A program made the position numbers and the translations under genes. From positions 1-58,289 of the forward strand of contig JAFGIS010000621.1 in NCBI GenBank assembly GCA_016929495.1: a stretch of DNA of 58,289 nucleotides. Reading direction: 5' to 3'. Below the pieces are notes generated by a model, which saw only the letters and a program-made list of their open reading frames with translations, did not search any database and was not told the DNA's origin. Below are positions 25,377 to 34,537 of this stretch, in pieces (positions within the stretch are counted from its first letter, which is position 1; each line of letters begins with the position of its first letter). The DNA is from Polyangiaceae bacterium. GTDB lineage: Bacteria; Myxococcota_A; Polyangia; Polyangiales; Polyangiaceae.

Positions 25377-25585
25377 TCCCCGGACCAGTCCAAGTGTACG
25401 ATCGCTTCCGGTGGGCCCTTGAGGAAGGGCCGCCGTACCAGCCGCTTCAGTTTGTTCGGCGCGTCCTTGGCCACGATCTCCAGAACGTGGCCTCCGCGTT
25501 CGATTTGAACGGGCACTCCGGTGCGCACGACCTCGTCGAGGATCCGGTAGATGTCGCTCCTGAGCCTGGAAGCCGAAATGGGCAT
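25364..25585 (-). CDS. Antitoxin of the PIN-domain pair (Phd/YefM-like)
   Basis: The 73-aa product begins S-A-S-R-L-R-S-D-I-Y-R-I-L-D-E-V, the Phd/YefM-type DNA-binding half. A V-x-I-E-R-G-G strand follows, and then a tail with Trp/Pro that would bind the toxin. ATG 25585 lies one base from the operator-like repeat at 25586-25615, consistent with autoregulation. Confidence 0.85.
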   Translation of the reverse strand: MPISASRLRSDIYRILDEVVRTGVPVQIERGGHVLEIVAKDAPNKLKRLVRRPFLKGPPEAIVHLDWSGEWKP

Positions 25586-25615
25586 CGTACGTACATGGTG
25601 GGCCAGGTACGTACG
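25586..25615. promoter_or_regulatory. Toxin-antitoxin operator (inverted repeat)
   Basis: CGTACGTAC (25586-25594) and GTACGTACG (25607-25615) are perfect complements, and TGG/CCA pairs extend the arms inward. Further TACGT repeats follow to 25620. The block immediately precedes the antitoxin ATG, as expected for antitoxin/toxin autorepression. Confidence 0.7.
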
Positions 25616-25674
25616 TACGTCAAGCGGGGCGCTAGATCAGCGGGTCGATGCCATCGGCCGTGTCAGAAGATGAA

Positions 25675-25707
25675 CAGGCCGGGCGCGCCTTTGCCGCACC
25701 CGGCCTG
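25675..25707. terminator. Hairpin CAGGCCGGG-N15-CCCGGCCTG
   Basis: A perfect 9-bp GC stem lies in the non-coding stretch between the toxin-antitoxin operator and the lipoprotein gene. No T-run is visible, so terminator function is uncertain. Confidence 0.4.
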
Positions 25708-26137
25708 CCGTAGTGAGCCCCATCCAGAGGGGGGCCCGAGTCCGCCCGCCGCGACCCTGGAGAGGATCGAATCCTGCTATCCGAGGGACTGGGGAGTCGG
25801 AGGACTCACCGGGCGGGCTACTGGTGCCGCTCCTGGTGGGAAGAACGACTACTCAGCATACTTCTTTGACCTCCTCCGGACTCGTGCCGGACGCCCGCAT
25901 GGGGTGCGGAGCCGTGGGCTCACAAGGACGGGCGCTTCAGTGAGAGGGCCCACCCAGGCGGGGGCCGCGACCATTCTCAGGTGCGAGGGTGCACCCCCGC
26001 AGGAGCATTCCTGGACCGAGTCCGACCTGAGACGCGATCAATGTGACACCTCGTTCGAGTGGACGCCACTGACCGCTCGGTCTGCGTGCGACGCATGCTC
26101 GCTTGCCATGCACGGCGGCCGCTCCTACTCTGGCCAC
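25708..26137. other. Non-coding stretch upstream of lipoprotein
   Basis: A long frame runs through this stretch in phase with the downstream lipoprotein, but it begins inside the toxin-antitoxin genes and has no family-like content before the signal peptide at 26138. I find no RNA gene and no clear promoter. It should hold the promoter of the 26138 gene. Confidence 0.4.
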
Positions 26138-28072
26138 ATGTCGGTCCGAACAGGCACGTGCCTGCGCAAGCGGGAGCGGACAGACCGCTCGGGGTTCGTG
26201 AAGGGCGCTGCGGCGCTCTTGGTCTCGTTGGCCTGTGCGTCCTGCCGGGGGGAGTCGCCGCTGCCGAGTCCGCCCGCACCAGCCGCGGCTTCGACGCAAG
26301 CTTCCTCGAACGCTGCTGCGCCTTCGGCTGCTCCGTCCGGCGTCCCGGCCGTGGCGCAAGAGAGTCTGCCCCGACCCCCCGAAGAGCAGCTGCCCGCGCC
26401 GGCCGCTGCACCGCCCGAGCGACCCGACCCGCTGCCGAGGCCGCCGGCTTGGCTTGCAGGGCCTCCTGGATGCAGGCTCGCCCCTCGACGGGTCACCGCG
26501 CGGCCCTGCGCGGATCGCCAGGCTTTCGTGAACGAACTCGCGCGCGTGTTGCGGGATGTCGAGCTCGGGGCGCAGAGCGAGGACGCGAAGCGGCACCAGG
26601 CCCTGGAGGCGCGTCGTCAGGAGCTTGTCGCGCTCGACCGCGCTCCGAGACGCGGCAACGACCCGGACCGACAATGGGCCCAGGAGCTTGACGCTGCGCG
26701 GCTCGCTGACAAGCGCTCGCTCGCACGCATGGTGCTCGAGCGCGACGAGAAGCTCGCGGCATTGGAGGCGTGTGCCGGGGCCCCCGTGGGTTTCGTCCGC
26801 CAGCTGCGCGCCGAGCTGCGCCCACCGTGCAGAGAAGCGCTGCTCGCGAGCTGGGCAGCGAAGCCGCCCGACGGGCTCGACGGCGATGGGTACGCCGCCG
26901 TCCGCGGTCTGCTGATAGCGGCTCGGCTCGAGCGCCTGTCGTTCAAGATGCCGGCTTTGCGCGGTTGGTTCGACCAGCCCGGGCTCGATAGCTTCATCAC
27001 GCGAACCGTGGAGCCCTGGCAGCGGCTCCAGATGGCTCGTCTCAGGACCTGGGACCAGCAGATCGCGGCTCTCAGTCCGGACAGTCATGGCAAGCTCATC
27101 GCTCTCGGAGCTCGCACCGAAGCCGCCCGACGGCTGGTCGCTTCGCACCGAGCCGCTCGTTTCCCGGAGTTCTTGAAGAAGGACTACGTGAAGCGGACAC
27201 AGTACTTTCGCACCATCGACGAGGCAGCTCGGCCGGCTGTATCGGATTTCGACGAGCACCGAAACGCCGCCCTGCGCCTGCTCGAACGCCGGGGGGTTAT
27301 CTGGCATGAAGCGCTCAGGTCGGTGCTGTCTCTTCGGCACACCGGACACCGAGAGCCAGTGCACTCCAAGCTCGCGTTGCCGCATTTGCCTGCGCCAGCG
27401 GACGACGCGCCTGCGGCCGTGTGGCTCTCGAGGAGGCTTCCTTCCGACGCGGTCGAGCGCATCCTGTCGCCTGAGACGCTCGCGGAGGCCCCCGCCCTTT
27501 CTGCATTGGCCGCGCGCGGCCTGCCAGGGTCGGTTCGAGCCTACTTCAACCAGAAAGCTCCGGACCCCGAGCAGGCTTTTCTCCTCGGGCAGGCGCGCGT
27601 CCGATTGGGCCTGCTGTATCAGTCGAGAGCACAGTTCGAGCGCGTTCGCGTCCTGTTCGACAAGGCAGCGCCCCATCCTAAAACGGAGCTCTTGACCGCT
27701 CTGGCGGCCGTGCTCGAACGCTTCGACGCGAGCACGTCACCTCCGCCGGCCAACGCGCTCACGCCTCTCGTTCGGCTAGCCGAGAAGGCCAAGGCGCTCG
27801 AGAAGACCGATACGCCGCAGAAGCTGAGCTACGCATTGGCTGCGCTCGATCTGGCTCACCTCGAGCTCGCGTCAGCCGAGGGGGATCCGGCGCTGATCGA
27901 GCGGGCGTCGGTTCACCTGGCCTCGGCCAGCAAGGCGCTCTCGGGCGGCGAATACGCCCCGTGCGTCGGCTCCGACCAGCTCAAGTTCGTCGCGTTCCGT
28001 CCCCTCGAACACCCGAACGGCGAGCCCGGGTGTCAGCCCACCGAGGGCTGGCTTTCGTGGCAGGGCCGGTGA
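26138..28072 (+). CDS. Large helical lipoprotein, hypothetical
   Basis: ATG 26138 is chosen because it opens a basic n-region followed by a hydrophobic core and Cys-containing cleavage segment (L-A-C-A-S-C). Earlier in-frame starts would bury the signal. The 644-aa product has a Pro/Ala linker (about residues 45-110). A Cys-containing, Arg/Glu/Leu-rich helical body follows, whose C-terminal third has TPR-like helix pairs (L-G-L-L-Y-Q-S-R-A-Q-F-E-R-V). A final Cys pair lies near the end. No enzyme motif is seen. A role as an envelope-attached scaffold is inference. Confidence 0.72.
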   Translation: MSVRTGTCLRKRERTDRSGFVKGAAALLVSLACASCRGESPLPSPPAPAAASTQASSNAAAPSAAPSGVPAVAQESLPRPPEEQLPAPAAAPPERPDPLPRPPAWLAGPPGCRLAPRRVTARPCADRQAFVNELARVLRDVELGAQSEDAKRHQALEARRQELVALDRAPRRGNDPDRQWAQELDAARLADKRSLARMVLERDEKLAALEACAGAPVGFVRQLRAELRPPCREALLASWAAKPPDGLDGDGYAAVRGLLIAARLERLSFKMPALRGWFDQPGLDSFITRTVEPWQRLQMARLRTWDQQIAALSPDSHGKLIALGARTEAARRLVASHRAARFPEFLKKDYVKRTQYFRTIDEAARPAVSDFDEHRNAALRLLERRGVIWHEALRSVLSLRHTGHREPVHSKLALPHLPAPADDAPAAVWLSRRLPSDAVERILSPETLAEAPALSALAARGLPGSVRAYFNQKAPDPEQAFLLGQARVRLGLLYQSRAQFERVRVLFDKAAPHPKTELLTALAAVLERFDASTSPPPANALTPLVRLAEKAKALEKTDTPQKLSYALAALDLAHLELASAEGDPALIERASVHLASASKALSGGEYAPCVGSDQLKFVAFRPLEHPNGEPGCQPTEGWLSWQGR

Positions 28073-28123
28073 TCGCCCGGACGGAGTCCCACGCTGCCGT
28101 TGACTCGGCCGCGCGGTCAACCG

Positions 28124-28615
28124 TCAAGCCTGTCGGTTCGGCCCCGGGGAATTCCGGACTGAACGCACGATGAGCCGAGAAGAGACCAGAAGCAGTCGCG
28201 TGTAGTCCACCGGCTTGGTCACGACGTCATCGGCGCCCGCGTCGAGCAGCGCTTCTTTCGAATAGCGCGCCGCGTACGCCGTCACGAACACGATCGGTAC
28301 CTCGTGTCCCCGCCAGCGAGGGTCGGCTGCATCTGGGCCGCTGGCTCTTCCCTTGAGCAACTTGCAGATCTCGATCCCATCGTGGCGTGAGCTGCTGAGC
28401 TCGATATCGAGGAGGATGAGATCGTACTTCTCGCTGCTGAGCAGCGCCGCCGCCTCATCGCTGTTGCGGGCGCGCGAAAGACGGTACCTGCCTCTGAGGA
28501 AGCGCTCCGTCACCCGCCAGTTCGCGTCCTCGTCCTTCACGTAGAGGATACGCGGAAGAGGCTCCTCGCGGTTACCCTGCGATGTGCGTCTTGGCGCCAG
28601 ACGAGTGAGTGCCAT
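28124..28615 (-). CDS. Stand-alone receiver-domain response regulator
   Basis: ATG 28615 gives 163 aa, essentially one receiver. It has an acidic K-D-E-D pocket near residue 30, phospho-acceptor in L-I-L-L-D-I-E-L near residue 79, T-A-Y near 121, and T-K-P-V-D near 143. It closely resembles the last receiver of the hybrid kinase immediately upstream (shared I-L-Y-V-x-D-E-D-A-N-W), pointing to a local duplication. Only 32 bp separate the two genes. It has no output domain, so it likely accepts or shuttles phosphate within this pathway. Confidence 0.9.
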   Translation of the reverse strand: MALTRLAPRRTSQGNREEPLPRILYVKDEDANWRVTERFLRGRYRLSRARNSDEAAALLSSEKYDLILLDIELSSSRHDGIEICKLLKGRASGPDAADPRWRGHEVPIVFVTAYAARYSKEALLDAGADDVVTKPVDYTRLLLVSSRLIVRSVRNSPGPNRQA

Positions 28616-28647
28616 GGGTCGGAGTGGCTCGGCGTGAGAGGCGGCTG

Positions 28648-31170
28648 CTAGTCTCGTCCGCCCGAGAGCGCGCCTCTCACGATGAGACGCGATATCACCA
28701 TGAGAAGATGCGTGAAGTCCACGGGCTTGACCACGAGATCGCGTGCACCGGCCGCCAGCAGCTCCTCCCGCGTGTACAGCGAGGAATACGCCGTCACCAT
28801 CACGATCGGGCACGCCGTGTGCACCCCCTGCGCGTAGTCAGGGAGCCTGTCCGTCTGCCGGCCGGACAGGGCTTTGCAGGTCTCTATGCCGTTCAAGTCG
28901 GAGCCCGAAAGCTGGATATCCATCAGGATCAGGTCGAACGGTTCAACCGCAACCCGCTCGAAGGCCTCCCGGCTGTCCCTGGCCCGGGTCAGCCCGAATT
29001 TCCCGCGAAGCGACAGCTCGGTCACTTCCCAGTTCGCATCCTCGTCCTCGACGTAGAGGATCTTCGACACGGAGTCGGCCAGCTTCGCGCGGCGCCGCTG
29101 GGGCGCGGACGCTCCCGGGTCCTGGCCAGGCGCCTCCACTTGGTCGAGCAGACTCTCCAAGTGTTCGGCCGAGAGCGTACGCGAGCTCCACGGCTTCGGA
29201 AGCCACATCCCACCCAGTTCAGCGACGCGCTTCCTGTTGTAGTGGAAAGCGGTCGATACCAGGACCGGAATTTCGCGGGTGACCACCTCGCGTTTGAGCT
29301 GAGCCAGAACCGTGAGCCCGTTCACCTCGGGCATCATGATGTCCAGAAGAACGAAACGCGGCGGGCGGCTGGCGATCGCCTTGAGCGCGTCCGCCGGCTT
29401 GTTGATGAGCTCTACCTCGTAGCCGTCCCGCTCGAGCAGCTTGCGCGCCATGGAGAGCTGGGCGGGCTCGTCGTCGATCACCACCACCCGGCCACGCCCC
29501 AGCCTCGGGACCGGATGGGCAGGCGTCGAACGCGCCGGCTCAGGCGGCGGCGCCTCGTCCCGTGCGATGGCCGGGTCCTGGGGGAGCCAGAGGCGGAAAG
29601 TGCTGCCGACACCGAGGCGGCTTTGCACGGAAATGTTTCCTCCGTGCATCTCCGCCAGCTGCCGGCAAATGGCCAGCCCGAGTCCTGCGCCACCCGCGGT
29701 CCGGGTGTGCGAACCGTCCACCTGTCGGAAGCTCTCGAAGATGATGTCGAGGTGATCCTCGGGGATCCCGATGCCGTTGTCGGCAACCTCGAAGACGACG
29801 CCCGCGCTGTCGCCGCACGCCGTGTCCACGCTGACTCGGATTTCGCCATGGGCTCCCGTGAACTTCACGGCGTTTCCGATCAGGTTCAGCAGGATCTGCT
29901 TCAGCTTCACACGGTCGGCGATGACGCTGCAGCGTGAATCGAAGCTGGGATAGATGATTCTGCGCTCTCTGCCTCGCGTCGCCGCGTCCATCGTCTGGCG
30001 GACTTCCTCGAGCAAGCAAGGTACGTCGACGACCGTAGGAATGAGTTCCATTCGTCCCGACTCGAGGCGCGAGAAATCGAGAACGTCTTCGACCAAGCTG
30101 AGCAGATGGGCCCCCTGTTGCTGGAGCAGCTTGAGAAAACGGTAGTGCTCCTCGGGATCTCCCGTACAGACGAGCGTTTCGCGAAGCAACAGTCCGGCCC
30201 CGCAATCGGGGCACGTTCCGTTGGATTCGGATCCATCCGACTGGAATTGTGCATCACACTGGGTGCACTGCAATGCCGATATCGCCGCGTAGTCCTCGGC
30301 GAGCGCCGTCGGCACGTTGACGATCGAATTGAGGGGGGTCCTGAGCTCGTGCGACACGTTCGCCAAGAACTCGGCCTTGACTCTGACCGCTTCGTGAGCC
30401 GTGTCGAGCGCTTCGGAGAGTTCGCGCGTGCGGTCCGCAACCATCTGATCGAGTAGCTCGCGCTCGCGCTCCAGCGTGCGGTAGGTCTCCACCTGTGCGA
30501 CGGCCGTGGCCGTCTGGCTCGCGAGGTTCGAGAAAGCAACGAGCATCTCTCCCTCGGCGGCCACTTCGGTCTGATAGCGGGCCTGCTCGCGCGTGTTGCC
30601 AGCTACCAGAAAGCCCGCTAGCTCGCCGCTCTTCCCCTTCAGTGCGAAAACGAAGTACTCGTCGAGCAGCAGCAACGCCGACAGACGTTGCTGGCTGGCG
30701 TCGTCCCCCGGGTGGCACACGAATCCCGGATCGCCGCGGATCCCGGACAGCTCCACCTCATCCCCGCTCAACACCACATCGGTGATGCGTCGGGCGGCTT
30801 CGTCGTCGTAGTAGCCCTCGTGCGCGCGAACACGAAACATCCGAGGGCCTGAAGCCGAGTCCTCGAAGAAGGCGACGCAACGCTCGTAGTTGAAGGTGTA
30901 GACGACGAAGCGGACCACGGTGGCCAGGATCTCGTCGATGTTCAGTGACGCACTGATCGTGCGAGCCAGATCCGCCAGCCGGACATACACCCGTTGTTGA
31001 GCGCTGAGATGGTCCTGAAGCACATACAGCTTGTTTTCTGCGGCCATGAGCCGCCGAACCTGTTCGCGGAGGACCCGGTTCTCGGCTTCGACTCGGGCTG
31101 ACTTCTCGGCAGCCCCCTGCGCGTCGAGCACAGGGGGTGGCACTGACGGAGCGGCGCTTCCTGGTGCCAT
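28648..31170 (-). CDS. Hybrid sensor histidine kinase: GAF, DHp with CxxC/CxxC insertion, HATPase and two receivers
   Basis: ATG 31170 gives 840 aa. Residues about 20-60 are a coiled coil, and about 65-225 a GAF-like domain. The H-box S-H-E-L-R-T-P has His near residue 274. Between the two DHp helices lies C-T-Q-C (302-305) and C-P-D-C (320-323), a zinc-ribbon-like insertion (nt 30202-30267). HATPase has D-N-G-I-G-I and G-G-A-G-L-G-L. Receiver 1 carries L-L-D-I-M-M-P-E and receiver 2 carries L-I-L-M-D-I-Q-L; both keep acidic pockets and a K-P pair. It is soluble. It follows the FIST gene by 132 bp. Confidence 0.93.
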   Translation of the reverse strand: MAPGSAAPSVPPPVLDAQGAAEKSARVEAENRVLREQVRRLMAAENKLYVLQDHLSAQQRVYVRLADLARTISASLNIDEILATVVRFVVYTFNYERCVAFFEDSASGPRMFRVRAHEGYYDDEAARRITDVVLSGDEVELSGIRGDPGFVCHPGDDASQQRLSALLLLDEYFVFALKGKSGELAGFLVAGNTREQARYQTEVAAEGEMLVAFSNLASQTATAVAQVETYRTLERERELLDQMVADRTRELSEALDTAHEAVRVKAEFLANVSHELRTPLNSIVNVPTALAEDYAAISALQCTQCDAQFQSDGSESNGTCPDCGAGLLLRETLVCTGDPEEHYRFLKLLQQQGAHLLSLVEDVLDFSRLESGRMELIPTVVDVPCLLEEVRQTMDAATRGRERRIIYPSFDSRCSVIADRVKLKQILLNLIGNAVKFTGAHGEIRVSVDTACGDSAGVVFEVADNGIGIPEDHLDIIFESFRQVDGSHTRTAGGAGLGLAICRQLAEMHGGNISVQSRLGVGSTFRLWLPQDPAIARDEAPPPEPARSTPAHPVPRLGRGRVVVIDDEPAQLSMARKLLERDGYEVELINKPADALKAIASRPPRFVLLDIMMPEVNGLTVLAQLKREVVTREIPVLVSTAFHYNRKRVAELGGMWLPKPWSSRTLSAEHLESLLDQVEAPGQDPGASAPQRRRAKLADSVSKILYVEDEDANWEVTELSLRGKFGLTRARDSREAFERVAVEPFDLILMDIQLSGSDLNGIETCKALSGRQTDRLPDYAQGVHTACPIVMVTAYSSLYTREELLAAGARDLVVKPVDFTHLLMVISRLIVRGALSGGRD

Positions 31171-31302
31171 TTCGGAGCTATGGGGTTGGGCGCATCGCAG
31201 GCGAAGCGCGAGTGTGTGCGCAGTGGACACGCGACCCCATGCCTGTGGGGCCGGCTTCACGTCTCCAGGCGGGGCACGGAACAACCAGGTGCGGACCGGA
31301 CA

Positions 31303-32496
31303 CTAGGCGATAGCGGTGACGATCAGGCTGTAGTTGTGGAAGGAATTGACGTTTCCGACGGGGCTGAACTCCCCGTACGTGTAGGCGCCGAACCAGAGTC
31401 TGCTGTCTTTGGCCACGTTGCGCTGGACATCTCTGAGCAGCTGCTGCTTCTCGGTGTCGTTGAAGATGACCTGGCCGCGGCCGATACACTCGATCTGCAG
31501 CAGGAAGCGGGGGTCGCTTCCTGCCAAGCCCGTGCGAACCTCCTCGGCCAGACGCTCGTTGCCGCTCGCGATCTTCTCGTGGTCGCGGCGCGTCATGAAG
31601 AACCGCGTGCCTTCCGCGAGCTCGGTCGGGACGTACACTCCGCCGCCGGTGTCGTCGCGCATCGGCATGAAGCGGATCAAGTAGTCGTCGTAGTGCTTCA
31701 TGTACTCTGGCGCTCTGACCCCGATCGCGAGATAGACGTTCGTCTTCTTCCAGTCTCCCTGGCGTTCTTCGACCGTGAGGTATTCGTCGATGACATCGAG
31801 CGCGCGCCGCCCGTTGATCTCGAGGATACGGTTCTTCTCCGCCTTCGTGATGACGAGCTCCTCGCCGACCGGAACGCAACCGTGCCGCGCAGCGGTCACC
31901 AGGCGCGCCTTCCCGCGGATCAGAGTGGCCACGAGGCCGTCGCTGAAGACATCGTCGTTGCAGTATTGGTAGGTCTTGGTGAACGTCCAATTGTCGCTCG
32001 CGGTGCCGCCGATCATGGGAATGGAATGCAGCGACGGGCACTTGTACATCAGCCCGCGAAGCATCGCGTCGAAGTTGAGCGTCAGCCCGTCGGCGAGGCT
32101 GACGAGGGTCAGCGCATCGTCCACCTCGTGCAGGGCGAGTGCGTCACCGACCTTCTGTCCCATCGCCACCGCGTCGGTGCCCATGCCCTGTGCCGCCGCG
32201 TTCTGAAACCGGATCTCGTCGGACTTGACCACGCAGACCACGGCGCCGAAATTGGTCTCGTGGATCGCTCCCGGTACGATGACACCTTCCGCAGAGCAGC
32301 CGCTCAGGGGAGCGCCCCGTGTCGCAGCGCGAACGGCCCGGACCAACGGCTCCTGCTTGTACCCGATGGTTCCGAAGAGAAAGACGAAATCCGGCGTGTC
32401 CATGTTGGCTTGAGCCAGCGCCTGTTCAGCCGCGATGCGGCCTGCTTCCGCTGGGTTCCTGTGCTCGCTGAATCCGACGCCGGTGCTGAGACTCAT
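31303..32496 (-). CDS. FIST-domain small-ligand sensor protein
   Basis: ATG 32496 has AGAAGG 7 nt upstream. The 397-aa product matches the FIST N and C domains: a D-F-V-F-L-F-G strand, G-C-S-A-E-G-V-I near residue 85, a G-G-T-A-S-D-N-W segment near 172, and a C-terminal G-x-Y-T-Y-G-E-F-S-P near 375. FIST domains are proposed to sense small ligands such as amino acids and to feed two-component systems. Here it is first in an apparent operon with a hybrid kinase and a receiver, so it probably supplies the input (inference). Confidence 0.92.
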   Translation of the reverse strand: MSLSTGVGFSEHRNPAEAGRIAAEQALAQANMDTPDFVFLFGTIGYKQEPLVRAVRAATRGAPLSGCSAEGVIVPGAIHETNFGAVVCVVKSDEIRFQNAAAQGMGTDAVAMGQKVGDALALHEVDDALTLVSLADGLTLNFDAMLRGLMYKCPSLHSIPMIGGTASDNWTFTKTYQYCNDDVFSDGLVATLIRGKARLVTAARHGCVPVGEELVITKAEKNRILEINGRRALDVIDEYLTVEERQGDWKKTNVYLAIGVRAPEYMKHYDDYLIRFMPMRDDTGGGVYVPTELAEGTRFFMTRRDHEKIASGNERLAEEVRTGLAGSDPRFLLQIECIGRGQVIFNDTEKQQLLRDVQRNVAKDSRLWFGAYTYGEFSPVGNVNSFHNYSLIVTAIA

Positions 32497-32750
32497 GGAA
32501 GTACCTTCTGGGTTGGTCTGCCTGCTGGTTTGGTTTGCTGAGAACGACACGGCCCCGCAGCCGCCGCTCCGTCAGGGCCCGGAGCTGCAGGCTGCCAACC
32601 CAAACGACTGTCGTGGTGACAGCTTAATGCCCAGATCCTCAGGCGATCCCGGCTCGGTGCTGTCGGCCGGGGTGGGTGGTCGTATTCTGATGTAGCGCAG
32701 CGAGCACCCATTGGACAGCGAACGGGGCCAACGCAAGCGCTGTTCGAACA

Positions 32751-33635
32751 CTACCGAACGAGCGAGCGGACCAGACCCAACAGATCGCCATTGCCGACCG
32801 CCGGAGTCACCCCGCCGGGCAGAACTCGCGCATACCAGGTCACGGTCCAGCTCAAGGATGCCCCGGGGACGAGCTCGGTCAGCGCGCCCTGCGGCTCGAG
32901 CTCGATGTATCCGTCGGTCGGATTGACGTAGATCTCGATCTCGGCTTCGTCAGGGCGAGCCTGGCTGGCGACCGGGATCTTCGGGAAACGCTTGAGGAAG
33001 AGCACATTGGAGGCCACGTGCGCGATCCAGCCTTCGGCCCCGTCGGCAAAGAGCTTGGGTGAGTCCGGCTGGAGGATGGCCTCGGGCGCTTCCCGGAACC
33101 AGACGACGCCGGCCCGTTCGGTCGTCGCGAGCCCCGACCTGACGATGCCTTCGCCCGCCGGGAAGAAGGAGAGTCCACCTTTGGCGACCCGCGTGACCTC
33201 CCACGGCGCCACCCTGATCGTGCTTTGGCCGTCGTTCTTTATCGTGTACTCGACGTCGACGGCCAGGCGCGCCAGATCCGGGGCGAAACGCTTGATGACC
33301 GTGAAGGTCCCGACGCCGTCGACGCTGGCCAGGGGGCTCGTCATCACGACGGAGGTGCCGTCGATCCTGGCCGCGTAGGGTGCACTGTCGAAAGCGGGAT
33401 CCGGGGGCCATGGCCAGACCTGCGGACTGGGCCAGAACGTCGAACCCCAGTTGGTGGCGTTCACTTCTGGCCCGGTCAACAGGTTGAGCCCATTGGCGCG
33501 GAACACCGTGATGCGGCCGCCGGTATGGGCGTTCGCCTCGAAGTAGAGGCTGCCGCGGTCGCTCTCGAGCTCGAGCGCGAACACGCCGCTGCCGCGATCC
33601 ACAGGTCCGACGAGCCTTGCCGGTACGTCCTCCAT
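32751..33635 (-). CDS. DUF4380-family protein (aldose-epimerase-like fold)
   Basis: ATG 33635 lies 10 bp after the gpmA stop. The 294-aa product shows the DUF4380 pattern: T-G-G-R-I near residue 39, G-L-N-L-L-T-G, N-W-G-S-T-F-W-P-S-P-Q near 62-72, then a beta-sandwich body with R-V-A-P-W-E-V near 142. These proteins resemble galactose-mutarotase-like sugar-binding folds; the substrate is not known. No signal peptide is seen. It is probably co-transcribed with gpmA. Confidence 0.8.
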   Translation of the reverse strand: MEDVPARLVGPVDRGSGVFALELESDRGSLYFEANAHTGGRITVFRANGLNLLTGPEVNATNWGSTFWPSPQVWPWPPDPAFDSAPYAARIDGTSVVMTSPLASVDGVGTFTVIKRFAPDLARLAVDVEYTIKNDGQSTIRVAPWEVTRVAKGGLSFFPAGEGIVRSGLATTERAGVVWFREAPEAILQPDSPKLFADGAEGWIAHVASNVLFLKRFPKIPVASQARPDEAEIEIYVNPTDGYIELEPQGALTELVPGASLSWTVTWYARVLPGGVTPAVGNGDLLGLVRSLVR

Positions 33636-33645
33636 CCGCTTGCCG

Positions 33646-34389
33646 CTAGGCCTTGCCTTGGTTCGCAACCGCCTCGGCCGCCTTGCGCGCAGCCGCGTCG
33701 CCGCCGAGGTACTGCTTGCTCGCCACGCTGAGGTCGTCGTTGAGCTGGTAGATGAGCGGGATCCCCGTCGGGATGTTCAACCCGACGATCTCCTGGTCAC
33801 CGATGTTCTCCAGGTGCTTGACCAGGGCGCGCAGGCTGTTGCCGTGTGCTGCGATGAGGACGCGCTCGCCGCGCTGGATCGCCGGTGCGATCTCGCTCAG
33901 CCAGTACGGAACAACGCGTGCCACCGTGTCCTTCAGCGATTCGGTCGCAGGCAGCTCCGACTTGCCGAGCCGGGCATAGCAGCGCTCCTTGCCCGGCCAG
34001 TACTGGTGATCTGGCGTCATGGCCGGCGGCGGAATGTCGTAGCTGCGCCGCCACAGGAGCACTTGCTCTTCACCATGGCGCTGTGCGGTCTCTTTCTTGT
34101 TGAGCCCCTGCAGGCCCCCGTACATCCGCTCGTTGATGCGCCAGGTCCGGTGCACGGGGATCCACATCTGATCGAGCTCTTCCAGGACGATCCACAGCGT
34201 CTGGATAGCGCGCTTGAGCACGGACGTGTACGCCACGTCGAACAGGAACCCTTGCTCCTTGAGCGCCTTGCCCGCCCGGTGTGCTTCTTCGGTGCCCACC
34301 GGACTGAGTGGAACATCGACCCAGCCCGTGAAGCGATTCTCCTTGTTCCACTCACTCTCTCCGTGGCGCACGACGACCAATGTCTTCAT
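33646..34389 (-). CDS. gpmA: 2,3-bisphosphoglycerate-dependent phosphoglycerate mutase
   Basis: The 247-aa protein starts [10 protein letters not shown] with the phospho-accepting His9. It contains R-A-I-Q-T-L near residue 60, [13 protein letters not shown] near 85-97, and [10 protein letters not shown] near 180. It ends in the flexible Ala-rich tail ending N-Q-G-K-A typical of GpmA. It interconverts 3- and 2-phosphoglycerate in glycolysis. ATG 34389 has AGGAG 10 nt upstream. Confidence 0.96.
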   Translation of the reverse strand: MKTLVVVRHGESEWNKENRFTGWVDVPLSPVGTEEAHRAGKALKEQGFLFDVAYTSVLKRAIQTLWIVLEELDQMWIPVHRTWRINERMYGGLQGLNKKETAQRHGEEQVLLWRRSYDIPPPAMTPDHQYWPGKERCYARLGKSELPATESLKDTVARVVPYWLSEIAPAIQRGERVLIAAHGNSLRALVKHLENIGDQEIVGLNIPTGIPLIYQLNDDLSVASKQYLGGDAAARKAAEAVANQGKA

Positions 34390-34537
34390 TGTCCGGTGTC
34401 TCCTTGTGACGCTCCCGTTATCAGGAACGGCCTCGGCACGACAGGCCTTTCTGTGCCGGCACGTGGGCCGAGCGTGCACTTGCTCGGCACGCAGGAATAT
34501 CGTGTTTGCGCGTGTTCTGACTCGGTGGCCGGCCGCG

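Noticed and set aside
25740-25775. T-arm-like AGGATCGAATCCT
   Set aside because: Neither strand gives a 5-bp T-stem with a 7-nt loop, and no acceptor or anticodon arm is nearby. It is a chance palindrome.
25349-26137. Long plus-strand frame extending the lipoprotein upstream by 263 codons
   Set aside because: It crosses the antitoxin and toxin genes on the other strand, shows no domain content, and would bury the signal peptide at 26138.
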